Source of the DNA: Holacanthus passer
Taxonomy: Eukaryota; Chordata; Actinopteri; Pomacanthidae
Direction: 5' to 3'
NCBI GenBank assembly: GCA_025331565.1
Contig: JAFREQ010000106.1
Coordinates: 992,001-1,056,000 of the forward strand
Length of the DNA: 64,000 bases
Made by a program: the position numbers and the translations under genes. Numbering within the stretch: the stretch's first letter is position 1; every line of letters starts with the position of its first letter. The notes beneath the pieces were generated by a model. The model was not told the origin of the DNA and searched no databases. It was given only the letters and a program-made list of their open reading frames with translations. Shown one piece after another: positions 41,201 to 51,491 of the stretch.

Positions 41201-44200
41201 CTACCATCGCTTTTCTGCTTTAAATTAAGTGCGTTTCTGGAAATATGACGGCTGATTTATGTTTGCTTTTCAAAGTTCTCATGAAATCAAAATAGATGCT
41301 TGTTTTTTTTTATCATATGTCTTGCTTTGATCGTCTCCAGCATCTGGCCCAATGATGACATAAAAATGTTTTGCAGGTATTCTTATTGGTTTTTAGATTA
41401 AAAGTAAATTTCCTGGAAAATGATAAAAAAACATGTTAATGACTCATCCTGCACTCGGGGTTTGTACTACTTTTTAAAAAAATTTGATGCCACCGGAGTG
41501 TTTCTTGGGGCTGACCTTAACTGACTACTACAAACACAACTTTATAACTTTATTCACCGATTTGGTTGAAAGTGGATCAAATTTTATGGAGAACGTAACA
41601 CACATTTGAGGCTATTGGCTACTGTAAATGGTCAAACTTATAACTTGTAAGTGTGAGGCCTTCATCGCCTTGTAAGAACAGTCTAAATGCTTTAATAATG
41701 TTTGCTAGCAATGCTTTTAAGATAAAGCGTGATAAAACGTCAATCCTGGTAACCCAGTTTTTCTTGGAAGTGCTCTCACACAAACAGTCATCTGATTCCT
41801 CACCTGACCCGACTACAACTCATTTCCCACGTACACAGTTTGCAGCTGTAATACTCCAGAGCATCGACTCATTAGGACTGAAACTGAATCCGCATCAAAG
41901 CTTTTAAGGCGTCGGTTCACCCAAAGAAACATTCTCTCCCCCGGTGAACCCGAGCGGTATTTAGTCATGCAAATAGTTTTGGTTTTATTTGCCCGTGTTT
42001 TGATGATCTCCATTAGAGACGTTTGCAGCCACTTTTAATACAATACAGGTGTGTGGAAGTTCATCTGTGGTTCTAAACATGTTTGAAAAAAGCATTGTGC
42101 ATTTGCAGAAATAATGCGCTAGTTATTTTGGAAAATGATTTAGTCTTAACAGTTTTAGTTGATGAAGATTTTCTGCAGCACGTTTCTGTGTATTATCCTT
42201 GTTGATCTGGGCACAACTTGAATTTGGATCCAAATATTGTGTTTAAGGAAATACAAACTAAAATGATACTGCAGTTATTGTGCATGTTTTTCCATTATAC
42301 AAAAGAGTATAAAATCATTTTTTGGCATGTTTGTGGATAAAGTGTCTGAGCTGCAGGACACTGGGTGGGCATTTCCCATGGCAGAGGTTGGCTGACGTCT
42401 GATCGCCAGAGACGCGTTGACAGCTTCTGTGGTGCACTACTTACTGGAGCACATCATATCTCTTTTTCACAAGAGGTTTTTTTTTTCCTTCTTGCACATT
42501 GCATTGGTTATCACTTGCTAATTTAAGCAGCCTGTCGCTTAACAACACAAACATTTTGGTATGAGCCATCATGTTGTTTCTAGTAGGAAAATGGAAACTA
42601 GTTTGCACTATAACAGAATCATACGAGATGTTACTTCTCATTCACTTTATTTCAACATCCGCTGAGCTGTGTTTGTCTTTTTTTTATGACTCCAGTAAAC
42701 CATAAAGTTGACTTGGGTGGTATTTGTGATCAGCAGAAGTCTCAGCTCAGATGTTTGAAAAGCTTTGGAATTAAAACCAAAAGCTATCTGCATGACAAGA
42801 TACCATCAGGGCTTTTTGTAATTTAGATGAAATGACTCCTTAATGCACTGTTGCTACTTTGACTTTCTAAATACGTCGAAAGATCACAAATGAGCTGAGA
42901 TCCCCGGAGGATATTAGAAGAATTAAATGGCGGGACACCAACTTCCCTCCGCAGAGGTGTCATTGAGTAAAACCAAATTATTCCCCTCACAGCTCAATAT
43001 TTTGGTTACTAATGAGCCCTGACAAATCGCATTACTAAGTTACTTTAACAGGAACAATCAGATTAGCATGCGTTGCCTGTTAAGTCCCAGATCTGGCTGA
43101 GCAGATGTCTGTCCCCTGATACATTTCATTAACATCTATTACAAGACGCCATCTCTCTGTCAATCTCTGTGTCTCTGTCTGTTTCTCCCTCATTCCTAGA
43201 AACAGACTTCAGGAAAAGTATCTCTTCCTCTTGAGTTCATTACTTGGCTCATTTTTGGATTACCCCACTTATCATCTGAGCGCATAATGGACCCTGACAG
43301 GAAAACCCGCAGATGTCATTTGAGTTGAGGATTGTTGGTCTGGTAAATATGCAGCGAGCCCGGTAAACACAGCCGCAGAGTTTTTGGAGCAGCCTGTCAA
43401 AGTGTCGTGCTGAAAATCCCTCTTGATTATGTGCTTTGGCGATTCGTCAGCGCAGCCGAGATCGTAAGAGCTTTTGGGAAAAACGGAGAGTGGATGAGCA
43501 GCAACAAGCCTGTTCTTTATCAGAGCGGTAGCAGACCTCATCCTTGACACTGCCTGTTTTATTCCTCCGAATCAGGAATTAGCTGATGGAAGTCATGCTA
43601 CCCTTGAGTTAAGCAGTGCTTTGGGATATGGGTTCACTCTTAACTGGAAAATCTCTCCAAAGACATCTGTTGCCTCGTTGACGTCGGTTCATGCTCCAGT
43701 ATGTGTCACAAATGACGTACCGTTCGCTGGAACCTGCACACCAAAGTTCTTATGATACGCTCGCAGGCTCTTATCCAAACTTGCCCATGTCCAGTGGTCA
43801 CTTGGTGCCACTGATTAGACACATGACTCACCCTCACATTGTCGGATTACACGTATTGGTTTAGTGGCTTTGTGAATTCCCCACTGTGACCTGCACTCAC
43901 ACTGCAGCCATTTACACAGCTGTCCAAATACAGAAGTCTTTCACGTCAAATGACTTTCTTTCCTGTGGAGTCTCTTTCTTTGAGATATTCAACCTGGTGC
44001 CTCAGAGCTGCACTGAGGCTGGAGGTGCACGCGGTGTTCAACATCTCAAAACACGCAGTATTGTTCCTGTATTTGTTACTTTCTCATCGGAAAAGCTGGA
44101 CTGGGTGCAAGGTTCACTACACGCCCATGGTCCCTGTTGTCCAGAAATGAACTCAGGAAATTGCTTTCAGTGAGAGTGAACCTTACTTAATCACAGAGAC

Positions 44201-47200
44201 CTCATTGGCATGGTGCTGCAGTCCCGCTCTTTGGATGTGCAATCCCTTCTACTGGGAGACAGCGAAACTGAGAGCACATGAGAGAAACAAAGACATGAAG
44301 GGGAAAAGTGTGGCGCATTAGGGGAAGGCGTGCTCTGATGGTAATGGTAGAGCTATCAAAGGGATGAAGGAATTGTCAGATCCGCATGCAGCAATTCCCA
44401 TTCACACCAGGAGTGAGTTCACACTGGGACACACCCTGAAGAAATCTGCTTCCAAGCTGCATATTAGTTTTCAATTTGTGTGTTGCGCGCTGAGGGTGCG
44501 AAGGAATTCAGCTCTGACGGCTTATCAGTCCCACAGACATGATGTTTGTCCGACTAATCCTCTGACTGAAAAGATGGCAATAAATTTTAATACTAACTAT
44601 CTCATCGCCTCTGACATGGGACGGGTAATTACCAGGTGATGCTCAGCAGCTGTTCAGTTCATCGCAGCATCACTATTCAGCATTTATAACCTGCATAAAC
44701 AAATGTTTTCAGGGTCATTGTTTGCGCCTTTTATTGTGAACAGATGCAGAGAAAATCTTCATATGCACAGAAAATGAAGCACTTTACAGTATGTACACAG
44801 CAGTGACTTATTCTGAGTAGAAGAGGAACTGGGTAGCATAACTAAGGATAGTCACCATGGCTGAACAGACAAAGGAAATAGCTTTTTAATTCAAAACTCA
44901 GAAAAAGAAAGATATCACTTTAATTTTGGATTTTTGTTTTCCCTGAACTAACAGCCTATAGATGCACCTATTTTTTTTTAGTTTTATTGACACAATATTG
45001 TAACCTATGTGTGCACATTATGAAAGCAGCAATTAGTCATTGGTTTTGTGCCATTGAGGAATTGATTCAGTATTTCCAACCAGTAGCATCTCTATCAGTA
45101 CATATCTTCCCCACAGTATTTCTTGGTTACTCAGGAACAACTTGATAACTTTAAACTACGTAGCAGTTTTTGGTCATTCCTTTTTAAGTTCAGTCTTGTG
45201 AACCTCATCGTTAGCAAGAAATGCAAACCAAAAACATCACTGCTTTACATCTTTGCAATTTACATTTATAACTGCTACAACATTTATTTCATTTAAACAA
45301 TAACAAGCCTCAAACGTTGCCTCTTTTACGCTGATCCCCCTTTCTCAGCTTCAGTCTCTGTGCAGCAACCTGGATCTCCTTCCAGCGGTGCTTGTGATAC
45401 ATTCAACATGTTCACTTTGGGCTGAGCGGCTCCTTGGAGGACTGATATTTTGGAGATTCTGCACAGTGTGGACTCCACAGTTATTGCGTGCCTGCAGCTT
45501 TCTGACATGCTTTTCAAATATAAAGTCCTTTAAAATAGGCATAAAATATATACGGACTGGCAGCAGAAGCGCAGTAGTGTGTGCGGTTTCATGAATGGAA
45601 TGCAACATCATAAAAACAGTTAGAAGACAAGACGAGGAGAAATATTTCATACTTGGTACCAAATAGTTGAGAGCATGCCCAACCTTTCCAGCATTGGATG
45701 CATGACAGGTTAAACAGTTTGCTCATTGCTCTTTTACTGTGTGTAGCTGTTGCAGGTCAGTATTTAATGATTTAGTCTGTTGTTGTGGTGTGAATTAACG
45801 TCCTGTGGCCCTGCAGATGGAAATGTGATTCCCAGACATTCCTCACACTACATGCTCTTTCCTCTCTCTTGCTTTCCATCTGTATTTCTTTCATACGCTC
45901 GCTCTTTCTTTCCTTCTTTATTTTATATTCTCTCCGTCCTGTTAATGTTGTTCCAGGTGTTCTACGTGTACTCAATGGCAACAAAAAATAAATATCTCTC
46001 AGGAGGCGTTTCTTGCAGCATGTTATGTCTTCTTGCTGTCTTTATTGCTTGCACTGCTCTCTCTCCCCCGTTCCTCCTCCTGATGTGTTTCCATGTCCTG
46101 ACTCCCTCCTCTTCCTCTTCCTGATGTGTTTCAGGCTGTTCCTGAAAAGCCACAGTGGGACTGCAGGCAGGCAGAGCAGTCTCGTCATCCACGGAGCAGA
46201 CTTCAGCACCAAGGACATGGACAATGACAACTGCATGTGCAAGTGTGCCCTCATGCTCACTGGTGGTAAGTGCAGCCGAACAGTGAATGACAGCGAGGAT
46301 AATCACACATTAATGGCAAAACAGGACACTTATATCACCATTACCTCGTGGTGTAAGAGCAACTCTTGTTAATTAGAACTTGTATTAGTATTATTATATA
46401 TTATTAGAGTATTAGTTTTGTATTACTATCAGGTATGATAACACTGAACTCATCTAAGTAATTGCTCAGATCAGGGAACATGGCAAGATTGCTAGTGAAG
46501 TTTCACACAGCAATCAAACATCCAGACCAGTTGTAAACAAGCCAACAGCTGAGCAAGATTATTGAAAGCACTTTATTTGGAGGTCAAGCTAATATGCAGC
46601 TGCTAATCCTTCATCGCACAGAACTGTTTGAGCACACGGCAGCAAGACACGTCCTCGACATATTCAGACATCAGCAAACAGCTGCTTATTTACACACAGA
46701 ACAGTGAAGTCTGTAAAACCAAAGCTAATGAGCTAAAAGATGCTAAAAAATTCAGGCAATGTTCTCTGTGGGGTCACAACACAACAGTCAGACTCATCTG
46801 ACCCACTGTTAAATAAAAAGACTAGAGCAGCTTCAAGTAATAATTTCACCATTTGTCTTTAGTTTAGTTGCCCTGAAGTTCTCGTCTTTCATGCCCTGTC
46901 AGACGTCTCAGCAAAGTTTTCATGCTTTCAGATCAAAAGGTAATAAAGAGGAATGATCCTTTAAGCATTTGTCTGTATACGGCACCAGGGGGACAACACA
47001 GAATTGCTTTATGAGAAAACAACGGCATGATGTAACCAGTCTCTGATTGGCTTCACGACCAACCCCACAGCGTTCGCTGCCCAGTCGTTAGTTCAGGTCA
47101 TTACGATCACAACCTGCTCTTGTGAGACATGCAACAGGCTAACGTGGCCACTTATCCATCTATCTGCACCTATTAGTCTATATTGTGCGTCCCCTCCCAG

Positions 47201-50123
47201 TTGCACGGCGGTTGGAAACGAGCACATTATAAAAACCCCTGGGCGCGGCCCCAAGTGTCAGAGAGATTTAAAATGACTCTGCTTCTCCTGCTGCGTAAGT
47301 GGAGCCCGGTGACCCTGGCTGTCACCTCATGGCAGCTCCATTCCTGCGGAGTCCTGACCTGGTACTAATCAAGCATTTCTAAGTGCAGATTTAAGATCCG
47401 CATTACCTCTGAGGTCATCGTGAGCGCAGCGGGTTGAAGGGACCTGGCATCTGATCACTGATCGACACCCCGACCCTGCTTGATTCATGGCCTGCCTACG
47501 GCCAGACGCACAGGAGAGGCATGACAACATGTAGCCTGAGTCGAGGCTGGTCCGAGCCCAGCGCTGCGCTACATATAATATATACGCTATATGACTTGGT
47601 TTATTCCCTGCGTTTCTGATGTAAGCAGTAACTGATGTAAGTGTCTGGAATATACAAGAGGAAAATACTTTTCTGCTACATTTATGAGGACGACTGCAGC
47701 ACGCTGTGTGAAGAATATGGAGGAGGACGTGCTGTAATGTATATATTTACCCAGCACCAGCGCATACAGTAGGGATAAGGCACTGACAGCAGGAGGTGGG
47801 GGGGGGCCCTCTATCATGAGAACAAACTGCACAAGCCGAGACTTTCTTCCTTTTTTTTTCAAATGAAGACATCCCCACTGTTTTTACAAGTCAGTAAAAA
47901 CCTCTGGCCTGGAAACAGGGATTTACTGATCATAAATCCCGGAGGATCGCTGCCGTGCACGCTGAATGTTTATGTGTGCGACGGCGGTTGTGTGGTCTGC
48001 AGTTTATCAACAAATGAGGGATGGCAAGTAGGACGCATTTGTTGTATTTTGCTTCGTGGTTTTAAGAGGAAAAACACTGTCTCAATAATATAAAACAGCA
48101 GGTTGCACAACACACGCTTTGTGACATGCTATTACCAAACGTTACAGGGCCAAGCAGATTTTCTACCAGTGCAGTCAAGTGCCTTTTCATGCCTGGTGTC
48201 GTAGCCTCTTTTTTTTTGTCACTCACAGACATTAATTTTCCCTTTTTAAAGATCCATTCATGTTTTTCTTTTGACCACTTTAGGGCAGCTTACTTACAAA
48301 TCCAGCAAAGAGCCTCCGAGGAAAATCTCTCTAATGCTCACTCTCCTTTTAGCTCAGTTTTGCTCTCCACCAACTCCTGAGGCAAAGTCTTTAGCTGCTA
48401 AAACCAAGTTGCTTGCCCTAATACCAAAACAATGAGCTTCAAGACGTTAAAGCGCCCCATAGAGCTGAAGGAAACTGCACTGGGTGATGCATTGTTTTCC
48501 CAGTGACCCCTTTCACATTACACATAATCATTCAATTCATTGCTAATTTAGAAATATTGACTGTAGCAGCTTTAACCTTTCACAACTTTGTTCCATCCAC
48601 AAACATGTCAGGTGTAGTGCCTTTCCTCCAAGCAAACCATTCCTCATTGAATTTCCTGTGAAAAATCAGAGCAAGTGCGGTTTCATATTTGTTCCCCGCC
48701 GCTGCCAGCATCCTGAAATTACATGCAGCTGTGGAAATGTAAGGAGGTGTCCACCAGTTCCCATGCTGCATGTTGTTGTGCGTGTCTTCTGATGAAGCAG
48801 CAATCAATGTGAAATTCATATGCGTGATGCACGCCAGCAACAAGGGCAGAACGTTGCTCCTGATTACTGACAGGTCTTGTGAAATGTCATCCTGTAGGCT
48901 GCCGTGGTATTCAGGTCTGATAGGAGAGAGGAGACGTGCTGCCATTTGTCACTGTGTGACTGACACATGCCATTCCTCGCATATGTTCTATATCTGACTG
49001 TATCAGCGAGGGTGTGTTTGCTAGTTCAGATATAAGACTTGACAGATGAAGACGGGATGGAATAGATGTTATGTTCAGTAAAGCTCCATCATCTGAAATA
49101 TATAACACACAGTAACAACACTTTATTTGTACAGCACCCTTCATACATACAATGCAAAGTGAAAGTGAAAATCACATAAATATAAAATGCAACAGAGAAG
49201 AATTCTGGGAATAAAATTTAAAATAAGATTAAATAGAAATAGTGTAAGATGCAATAAAAGTACGGACACAAGCTGCTTAGAAGCAAGATTTAAAATGTCA
49301 GTTTTAAGGAATTCACAGAAGTTGCATGGTTGATATTTATTGGCAGTTTTGGTTCATGATGAAGAGAAGGCTGCCTCTCCATACTTTCAACTGCTGGTGC
49401 ATTTAATGCTGTCGTCTTCAATGACCAAAGGCAGCGGAATAGAGGGAGAAACATTTGACAAAGTACAGTGGTGCTAAACTGCTAAGACTCTTCCAAACTA
49501 GCAATATTATTTTACGAGACAGGAAGCCAATGTGTGTCTTGAATTATAAAATAACCGCCCAAACAGAAGTCAAAGCACATCTACCTTTTCTCTAAATACC
49601 AGATGTGCTTCAGGAGATTTATGAAACGTGTCACCTCGGGAGTAGAATAAAAGTTTCCCATGCCATTCACACCACTGGAGCACACGCAGTCTTTGCTTTA
49701 AATAGACCGAGGTATTGAACGTGTTCAGCAACAGGTAGTGGCGTGCCAGTGAACCCAGTGACAGTGACACATTGAGCAGATAGCAGTGAAATGGTGTCTG
49801 AACCGATGCCATGTAGGAGAGGCCACGGGAAACTTTCCACCTTCGCCAAGGAACGAAAGACTTTATCAATGCCCTGACAAAACAGGAACACTGTGTTTCA
49901 TCTTACTCTATATTTTAAAATTCATATTTTATATTTCCTTGTCCTTGCTCTCTGTGCAGGTTGGTGGTTTGATGCCTGTGGCCCGTCCAACCTTAACGGC
50001 ATGTACTTCACCCAAGGACAACACATAGGGAAGTTGAACGGTATCAAGTGGCACTACTTCAAGGGCCCGAGCTACTCGCTACGAGCCACCGTCATGATGA
50101 TCCGCCCCCTGGACTTCTCCTAG
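542..50123 (+). CDS. angpt1: Angiopoietin-1, complete spliced coding sequence (9 exons)
   Basis: Secreted ligand that activates the endothelial receptor tyrosine kinase Tie2 and stabilises vessels. Join 542-958, 20317-20472, 21068-21189, 22377-22609, 28733-28860, 30660-30761, 33651-33817, 46135-46265, 49960-50123: 1620 nt, 539 residues plus stop (human has 498). Visible order: signal peptide about 1-22; Ser/Gly-rich tract 33-59; clustering segment with C75 and C92 inside the HGQCTYTFILPE block; coiled coil about 105-300; linker about 308-326; fibrinogen-like domain 327-539 with GGGWTVIQ, WLGNE, DNDNCMCKCAL and the WWFDACGPSNLNG block. Sequons include N132 (NYT), N194 (NQT) and N313 (NST). Intron phases are 0, 0, 2, 1, 0, 0, 2, 1. 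Linker identity, the GG before WWFD and the overall match favour angpt1 over angpt2 or angpt4. Odd points are the serine expansion and one extra C-terminal Ser after PLDF. The splice model is by eye from homology, with no transcript evidence. Confidence 0.96.
668..694 (+). repeat. Coding (AGC)9 microsatellite in angpt1 exon 1
   Basis: Nine perfect AGC codons followed by AGT, inside a longer imperfect AGC/GGC tract (about 636-719). It encodes Ser43-Ser52. Perfect coding triplet runs of this length are prone to slippage, so allele length may vary between individuals. Confidence 0.95.
4350..4560 (+). repeat. Teleost high-copy interspersed repeat, family A
   Basis: The sequence carries tttatgctaagctaagc, then agacataagtgctgtcaacc, then cttctcatcc and aagaaagcaagtaagcat. 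I recognise this order from a very common teleost intronic repeat. This copy has lost an internal block present in the copy at 28335-28580. The family name is not known to me. Confidence 0.6.
6690..6960 (+). repeat. Probable teleost interspersed repeat, family C
   Basis: It contains agctgaaagatgctaaaacg followed later by aaaatattgatgatagcagc, a pairing shared with about 46540-46990 (gagctaaaagatgctaaaaa) and with the tail at 48545-48575 (aaatattgactgtagcagct). The shared order in one window indicates a dispersed family. Boundaries are approximate. Confidence 0.4.
11250..11269 (+). repeat. (CA)n microsatellite
   Basis: Perfect run of about ten CA units in angpt1 intron 1. Confidence 0.9.
20317..20472 (+). 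CDS. angpt1: angpt1 coding exon 2: coiled coil
   Basis: 156 nt, 52 codons (residues 140-191), phase 0 at both ends. It begins IENYIKESMKTEMAQLQQ and ends TRKLTDVETQ, closely matching the mammalian coiled-coil exon. The acceptor is ttggtgcag and the donor is gtaaca. It contributes heptad-rich helix for trimer or dimer assembly before higher-order clustering. Confidence 0.96.
20473..22376 (+). other. angpt1 introns 2 and 3
   Basis: Intron 2 is 20473-21067 and intron 3 is 21190-22376, separated by exon 3. Both are short, AT-rich and without recognisable genes. Pyrimidine tracts precede both acceptors. I see no repeats beyond short homopolymers. Confidence 0.85.
21068..21189 (+). CDS. angpt1: angpt1 coding exon 3: coiled coil
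   Basis: 122 nt, residues 192-231 plus two bases of codon 232. It encodes VLNQTSRLEIQLLENSLST and then KLEKELMVQTNEISKLHDKN; the human counterpart is nearly the same. N194 is a probable N-glycosylation sequon. The acceptor is acggcag and the donor gtaaac; it ends in phase 2, and the split codon completes as Ser with the first base of exon 4. Confidence 0.96.
22377..22609 (+). CDS. angpt1: angpt1 coding exon 4: end of coiled coil and start of linker
   Basis: 233 nt. It completes Ser232 and continues LLEQKMLEMEMRHREELETL to MMDTVHNLLNLCSKDG. It holds the last heptads and a Cys shortly before the linker, as in mammals. The acceptor is a pyrimidine-rich tract ending cctcag; the donor is gtaagc. 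One base is carried to exon 5 (phase 1), giving Val310. Confidence 0.95.
23055..23480 (+). repeat. Teleost high-copy interspersed repeat, family B, copy 1
   Basis: It contains attgccatgaaattctgtgc, agacattcatggtccccag, ctagtgccaccatgaggttg, gtactttgtgtttagcacta and catggctgtagac, in the order known from a very common teleost repeat. It lies in angpt1 intron 4, same strand as the gene. It is moderately diverged and has no coding capacity. Confidence 0.65.
28195..28310 (-). repeat. Family A repeat, partial copy in minus orientation
   Basis: Here the family A signature reads in reverse: gttagatgagaatagtgatg, then the variant ccactctcatatttgtgtg, then tgattagcttagcttagcat. It is directly followed by a copy in the opposite orientation, giving an inverted pair close to exon 5. 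Confidence 0.6.
28335..28580 (+). repeat. Family A repeat, near full-length copy in plus orientation
   Basis: It begins with gccaagaaatagttctggcc, passes through accacaacttatcgttttta, gagctttgaatgtgctggta and catctttatgttaatcaac, and ends with ttaatcttctcatcttactc. The order matches family A. An A-rich run has expanded inside it (about 28424-28437). Confidence 0.6.
28733..28860 (+). CDS. angpt1: angpt1 coding exon 5: linker and start of fibrinogen-like domain
   Basis: 128 nt, residues 310 (split) to 352. The linker is VVPNSTKVADEEKKF, with a new-looking NST sequon; the fibrinogen-like domain then opens with RDCADLYQAGVHKNGIYTIQ (C327). The acceptor is cccacag. The donor gtgcga is not strong but is supported by the downstream match to VYCNM in the expected phase 0. 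The exon is clearly richer in G+C than the flanking introns. Confidence 0.95.
29193..29234 (+). repeat. (GT)n microsatellite
   Basis: About 21 GT units with a single C interruption, in angpt1 intron 5, 330 bases after exon 5. Confidence 0.95.
29422..29490 (+). repeat. Short teleost dispersed-repeat fragment (aatcagctttattt type)
   Basis: The stretch gaatccgaatcagctttatt followed by cacatacaaggaatttgact resembles the conserved end of a widespread teleost retroposon-like repeat. Only about 70 bases are recognisable; the family assignment is uncertain. Confidence 0.5.
30660..30761 (+). CDS. angpt1: angpt1 coding exon 6: fibrinogen-like domain
   Basis: 102 nt, residues 353-386, phase 0 on both sides. 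It reads VYCNM, then GGGWTVIQRREDGSLDFQRT, then WKEYKM. C355 is the likely disulphide partner of C327, as in other fibrinogen-like domains. The acceptor is tgtgtag and the donor gtgaga. A typical substitution against mammals is Thr for Gly in the FQRGWKEY block. Confidence 0.96.
30762..33650 (+). other. angpt1 intron 6 (2.9 kb)
   Basis: The intron is bounded by gtgaga and ttgcag. The longest open frame outside recognised exons lies here on the sense strand (32526-33239, 237 codons), but its translation is low-complexity Ser/Pro/Leu-rich with no domain I recognise, and I treat it as chance. No repeats were clearly identified. Confidence 0.8.
33651..33817 (+). CDS. angpt1: angpt1 coding exon 7: fibrinogen-like domain
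   Basis: 167 nt, residues 387-441 plus two bases of codon 442. It encodes GFGSLSAEHWLGNEYVYQLT, SQRQYALRVELTDWDGHQAF and YDRFQIGSEKQNY. The acceptor is ttgcag. The donor used here is gtcggt at 33818; a competing gt (gtgtaa) sits four bases further on, but using it would shift the frame against exon 8. The chosen donor gives Arg442 in the expected NYR-L-F-L-K context. Confidence 0.94.
34078..34470 (+). repeat. Teleost high-copy interspersed repeat, family B, copy 2
   Basis: Same order of motifs as the copy at 23055-23480: ccaaactgaaatatctcaac, cttggtgatcccttaac, gcctgcaaaactaacgacat, actttgtgtttagtgcaag, cacagcctcacagagccg. It lies in angpt1 intron 7. Confidence 0.65.
38430..38830 (-). mobile_element. 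Decayed non-LTR retrotransposon reverse-transcriptase fragment
   Basis: On the minus strand around 38790-38720 one frame reads LYLYADDTVLHS, the catalytic YADD box of LINE reverse transcriptases. Downstream, after frame breaks, come AAEKLHFSSNALQKA and PGIYLS, which sit where jockey/L2-like elements carry the LQ-x-AF-x-LQ-x-AL and KYLGI blocks. Frameshifts and stops separate these pieces, so it is a dead 5'-truncated relic and makes no protein. Upstream reverse-transcriptase blocks were not identified. The clade is uncertain. Confidence 0.65.
41905..42165 (+). repeat. Possible teleost interspersed repeat
   Basis: The run ggttcacccaaagaaacatt, then gcaaatagttttggttttat, then tgatgatctccattagagac and gcagccacttttaatacaat resembles a dispersed teleost repeat I have met before, but there is no second copy in this window to confirm it. 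Confidence 0.35.
46135..46265 (+). CDS. angpt1: angpt1 coding exon 8: calcium-binding part of fibrinogen-like domain
   Basis: 131 nt, residues 442 (split) to 486 (split). It contains HGADFSTKDMDNDNCMCKCA, in which D471, D473 and neighbouring residues form the calcium loop seen in this family and C475, C477 and C479 are the conserved cluster. A long CT-rich tract precedes the acceptor tttcag; the donor is gtaagt, an excellent match to consensus. Confidence 0.96.
46540..46990 (+). repeat. Probable family C repeat, longer copy
   Basis: It contains gctgcttatttacacacaga, then gctaatgagctaaaagatgc, then tgttctctgtggggtcacaa. It shares the ctaaaagatgctaaaa core with 6690-6960. It lies in angpt1 intron 8 shortly after exon 8. 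Confidence 0.4.
49110..49560 (+). repeat. Degenerate dispersed teleost repeat (actttatttgtacagcac type)
   Basis: It starts with aacactttatttgtacagca and cccttcatacatacaatgca, continues with gagaaggctgcctctccat and ends near gagacaggaagccaatgtg. I recognise the order from an abundant fish repeat. The copy is diverged, and the last 400 bases before exon 9 follow it. Confidence 0.5.
49960..50123 (+). CDS. angpt1: angpt1 terminal coding exon 9: Tie2-binding end of fibrinogen-like domain
   Basis: It completes Gly486 and encodes WWFDACGPSNLNGMYFTQGQ to SYSLRATVMMIRPLDFS, then TAG at 50121-50123. The GWWFDACGPSNLNG block and GIKWHYFKGPSYSLR are diagnostic for angiopoietins and form part of the receptor-binding face. 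The acceptor is ctgtgcag. The protein ends one Ser beyond the PLDF end I recall for mammalian Angpt1. Confidence 0.96.
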
Positions 50124-51466
50124 TCGTCTGAACTTGCGAACTCTTAACTTCCAAACGGCTACGTAGCACATTAGAGGGACGCTTCCTATTTTATCCTCTT
50201 GTCTCATCTCATTTCGCAGGCCGTGGGAGTCACCCCATGAATCTTTTATTCAACCTGGTTCTTCCCCAGAGCAACTGTGCTGTTGCTGTGCTGCTGCTGT
50301 TGCCTCATAACCTTTTTTCCCCTCAGTGAACTGAAAAGCAGACATGGGGAGGAAGACAGAACAAGACATGATTCACCCGAAACTGATTTCCAAACTTGAC
50401 CTTATTTAAGGACAAATGCGTTCAGGTGTGTTGTTTCACGCCGCCTGGATTTTGTGCACATTTTCAGCTTGTATGAGAATTCAGGCATGATGTCAAACCA
50501 TAACTTTCCTGGGGACCTGTGTTGTAATAATAAGGAGGACTTGAACTTTGAATGGAGAGCAGCTATCACAGAGCAGCACTGACTCTTAAACTGCAGGACA
50601 GAACTAATCTGGAGACAAATGAGAGATGTGGCTTTTTTTTATTCAAATGTTGCTCGCCCATAAATATTACGATTGTGTTATATATTGTGTTTTCAGTATT
50701 GTTTTTCTTATCCCAACTGTATACAATATCCAAAGTGACATGAAATTGCCTTTTGTACTGTACAGTGTATACTGAATTTCTATCTGCATTATGTATAAAA
50801 CACATGCTGAGTTTAAAGGTGACCTTGTAATGCAAGTGATTGGTAATATTTATGAGGGTCACTCGCAGCATTTGCTGGCAATTTACACACGAGCTGTCTT
50901 GATGGAGTGCGATTATTTTTAGACTTCAAGATGTGAGGTTATTATTGGATTAGATTCTGGACTGAGATCCGTTTGCCTTTGTTATTGGCTGAGAAACGAC
51001 TCACACCTGCCAAGGTTCAGATCGAGAGTGATCACCTTACCTCTGCTCAATATGAAAAACAGGGACATTAATTCAGAAGTATATAATTAGAGATATACTG
51101 CAGCCGCCTGGGGGAAGACGCATGTTTGCATATAAAACAAGTAATGCACATTTTTTTTAAACAGAGAGATATGCAGTATATTCCTGAGTGTAATTATAAC
51201 AGCGTCATGATCCTTGCTGGTGTCCCACATGCACAACTCACAAAGAATGAGATTGAAATTCATGTTACTGAATCTTATTTTAACTGTAGAGAACATTGTA
51301 AAACTTCAAGTCTGGTCCTGTCAGTTTTATCATATTCTAACCTCTCACCTTTAGACAAAGAGCAGATCATTAAGACAAGTTACATCCAAAATATTTTTCA
51401 CAGACATTAACGTGACACCGCCTCAAAATCCAGCCCGTTTCTGTTTCTCATCAATTCAGCTTTGAC

Positions 51467-51491
51467 AAAAAAAAAAAAAAAAAAAAAAAAA
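51467..51491 (+). repeat. A25 homopolymer
   Basis: Twenty-five consecutive A inside the putative angpt1 3' UTR. It could be the tail of an old retroposon, but I see no element upstream of it and no clear target-site duplication. Confidence 0.9.

Larger units (their letters stand above)
33818..46134 (+). other. angpt1 intron 7 (12.3 kb)
   Basis: This is the second largest intron. It contains a copy of a teleost repeat (34078-34470), a decayed reverse-transcriptase fragment on the minus strand (about 38430-38830), and a probable further interspersed repeat (41905-42165). The remainder is AT-rich without exon-like sequence. The last 40 bases are an unusually long CT tract ahead of exon 8. Confidence 0.8.
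46266..49959 (+). other. angpt1 intron 8 (3.7 kb)
   Basis: The intron is bounded by gtaagt and gtgcag. It contains part of a suspected teleost repeat (about 46540-46990), a smaller tail fragment of the same (about 48510-48580), and a degenerate dispersed element (49110-49560). A minus-strand open stretch at 48580-48945 is discussed as a finding. No other coding signal is seen. Confidence 0.8.

Noticed and set aside
45780..46372. Open frames of about 115-119 codons on both strands around exon 8
   Set aside because: They are shadows of the CT-rich tract and of angpt1 exon 8 read in wrong frames.
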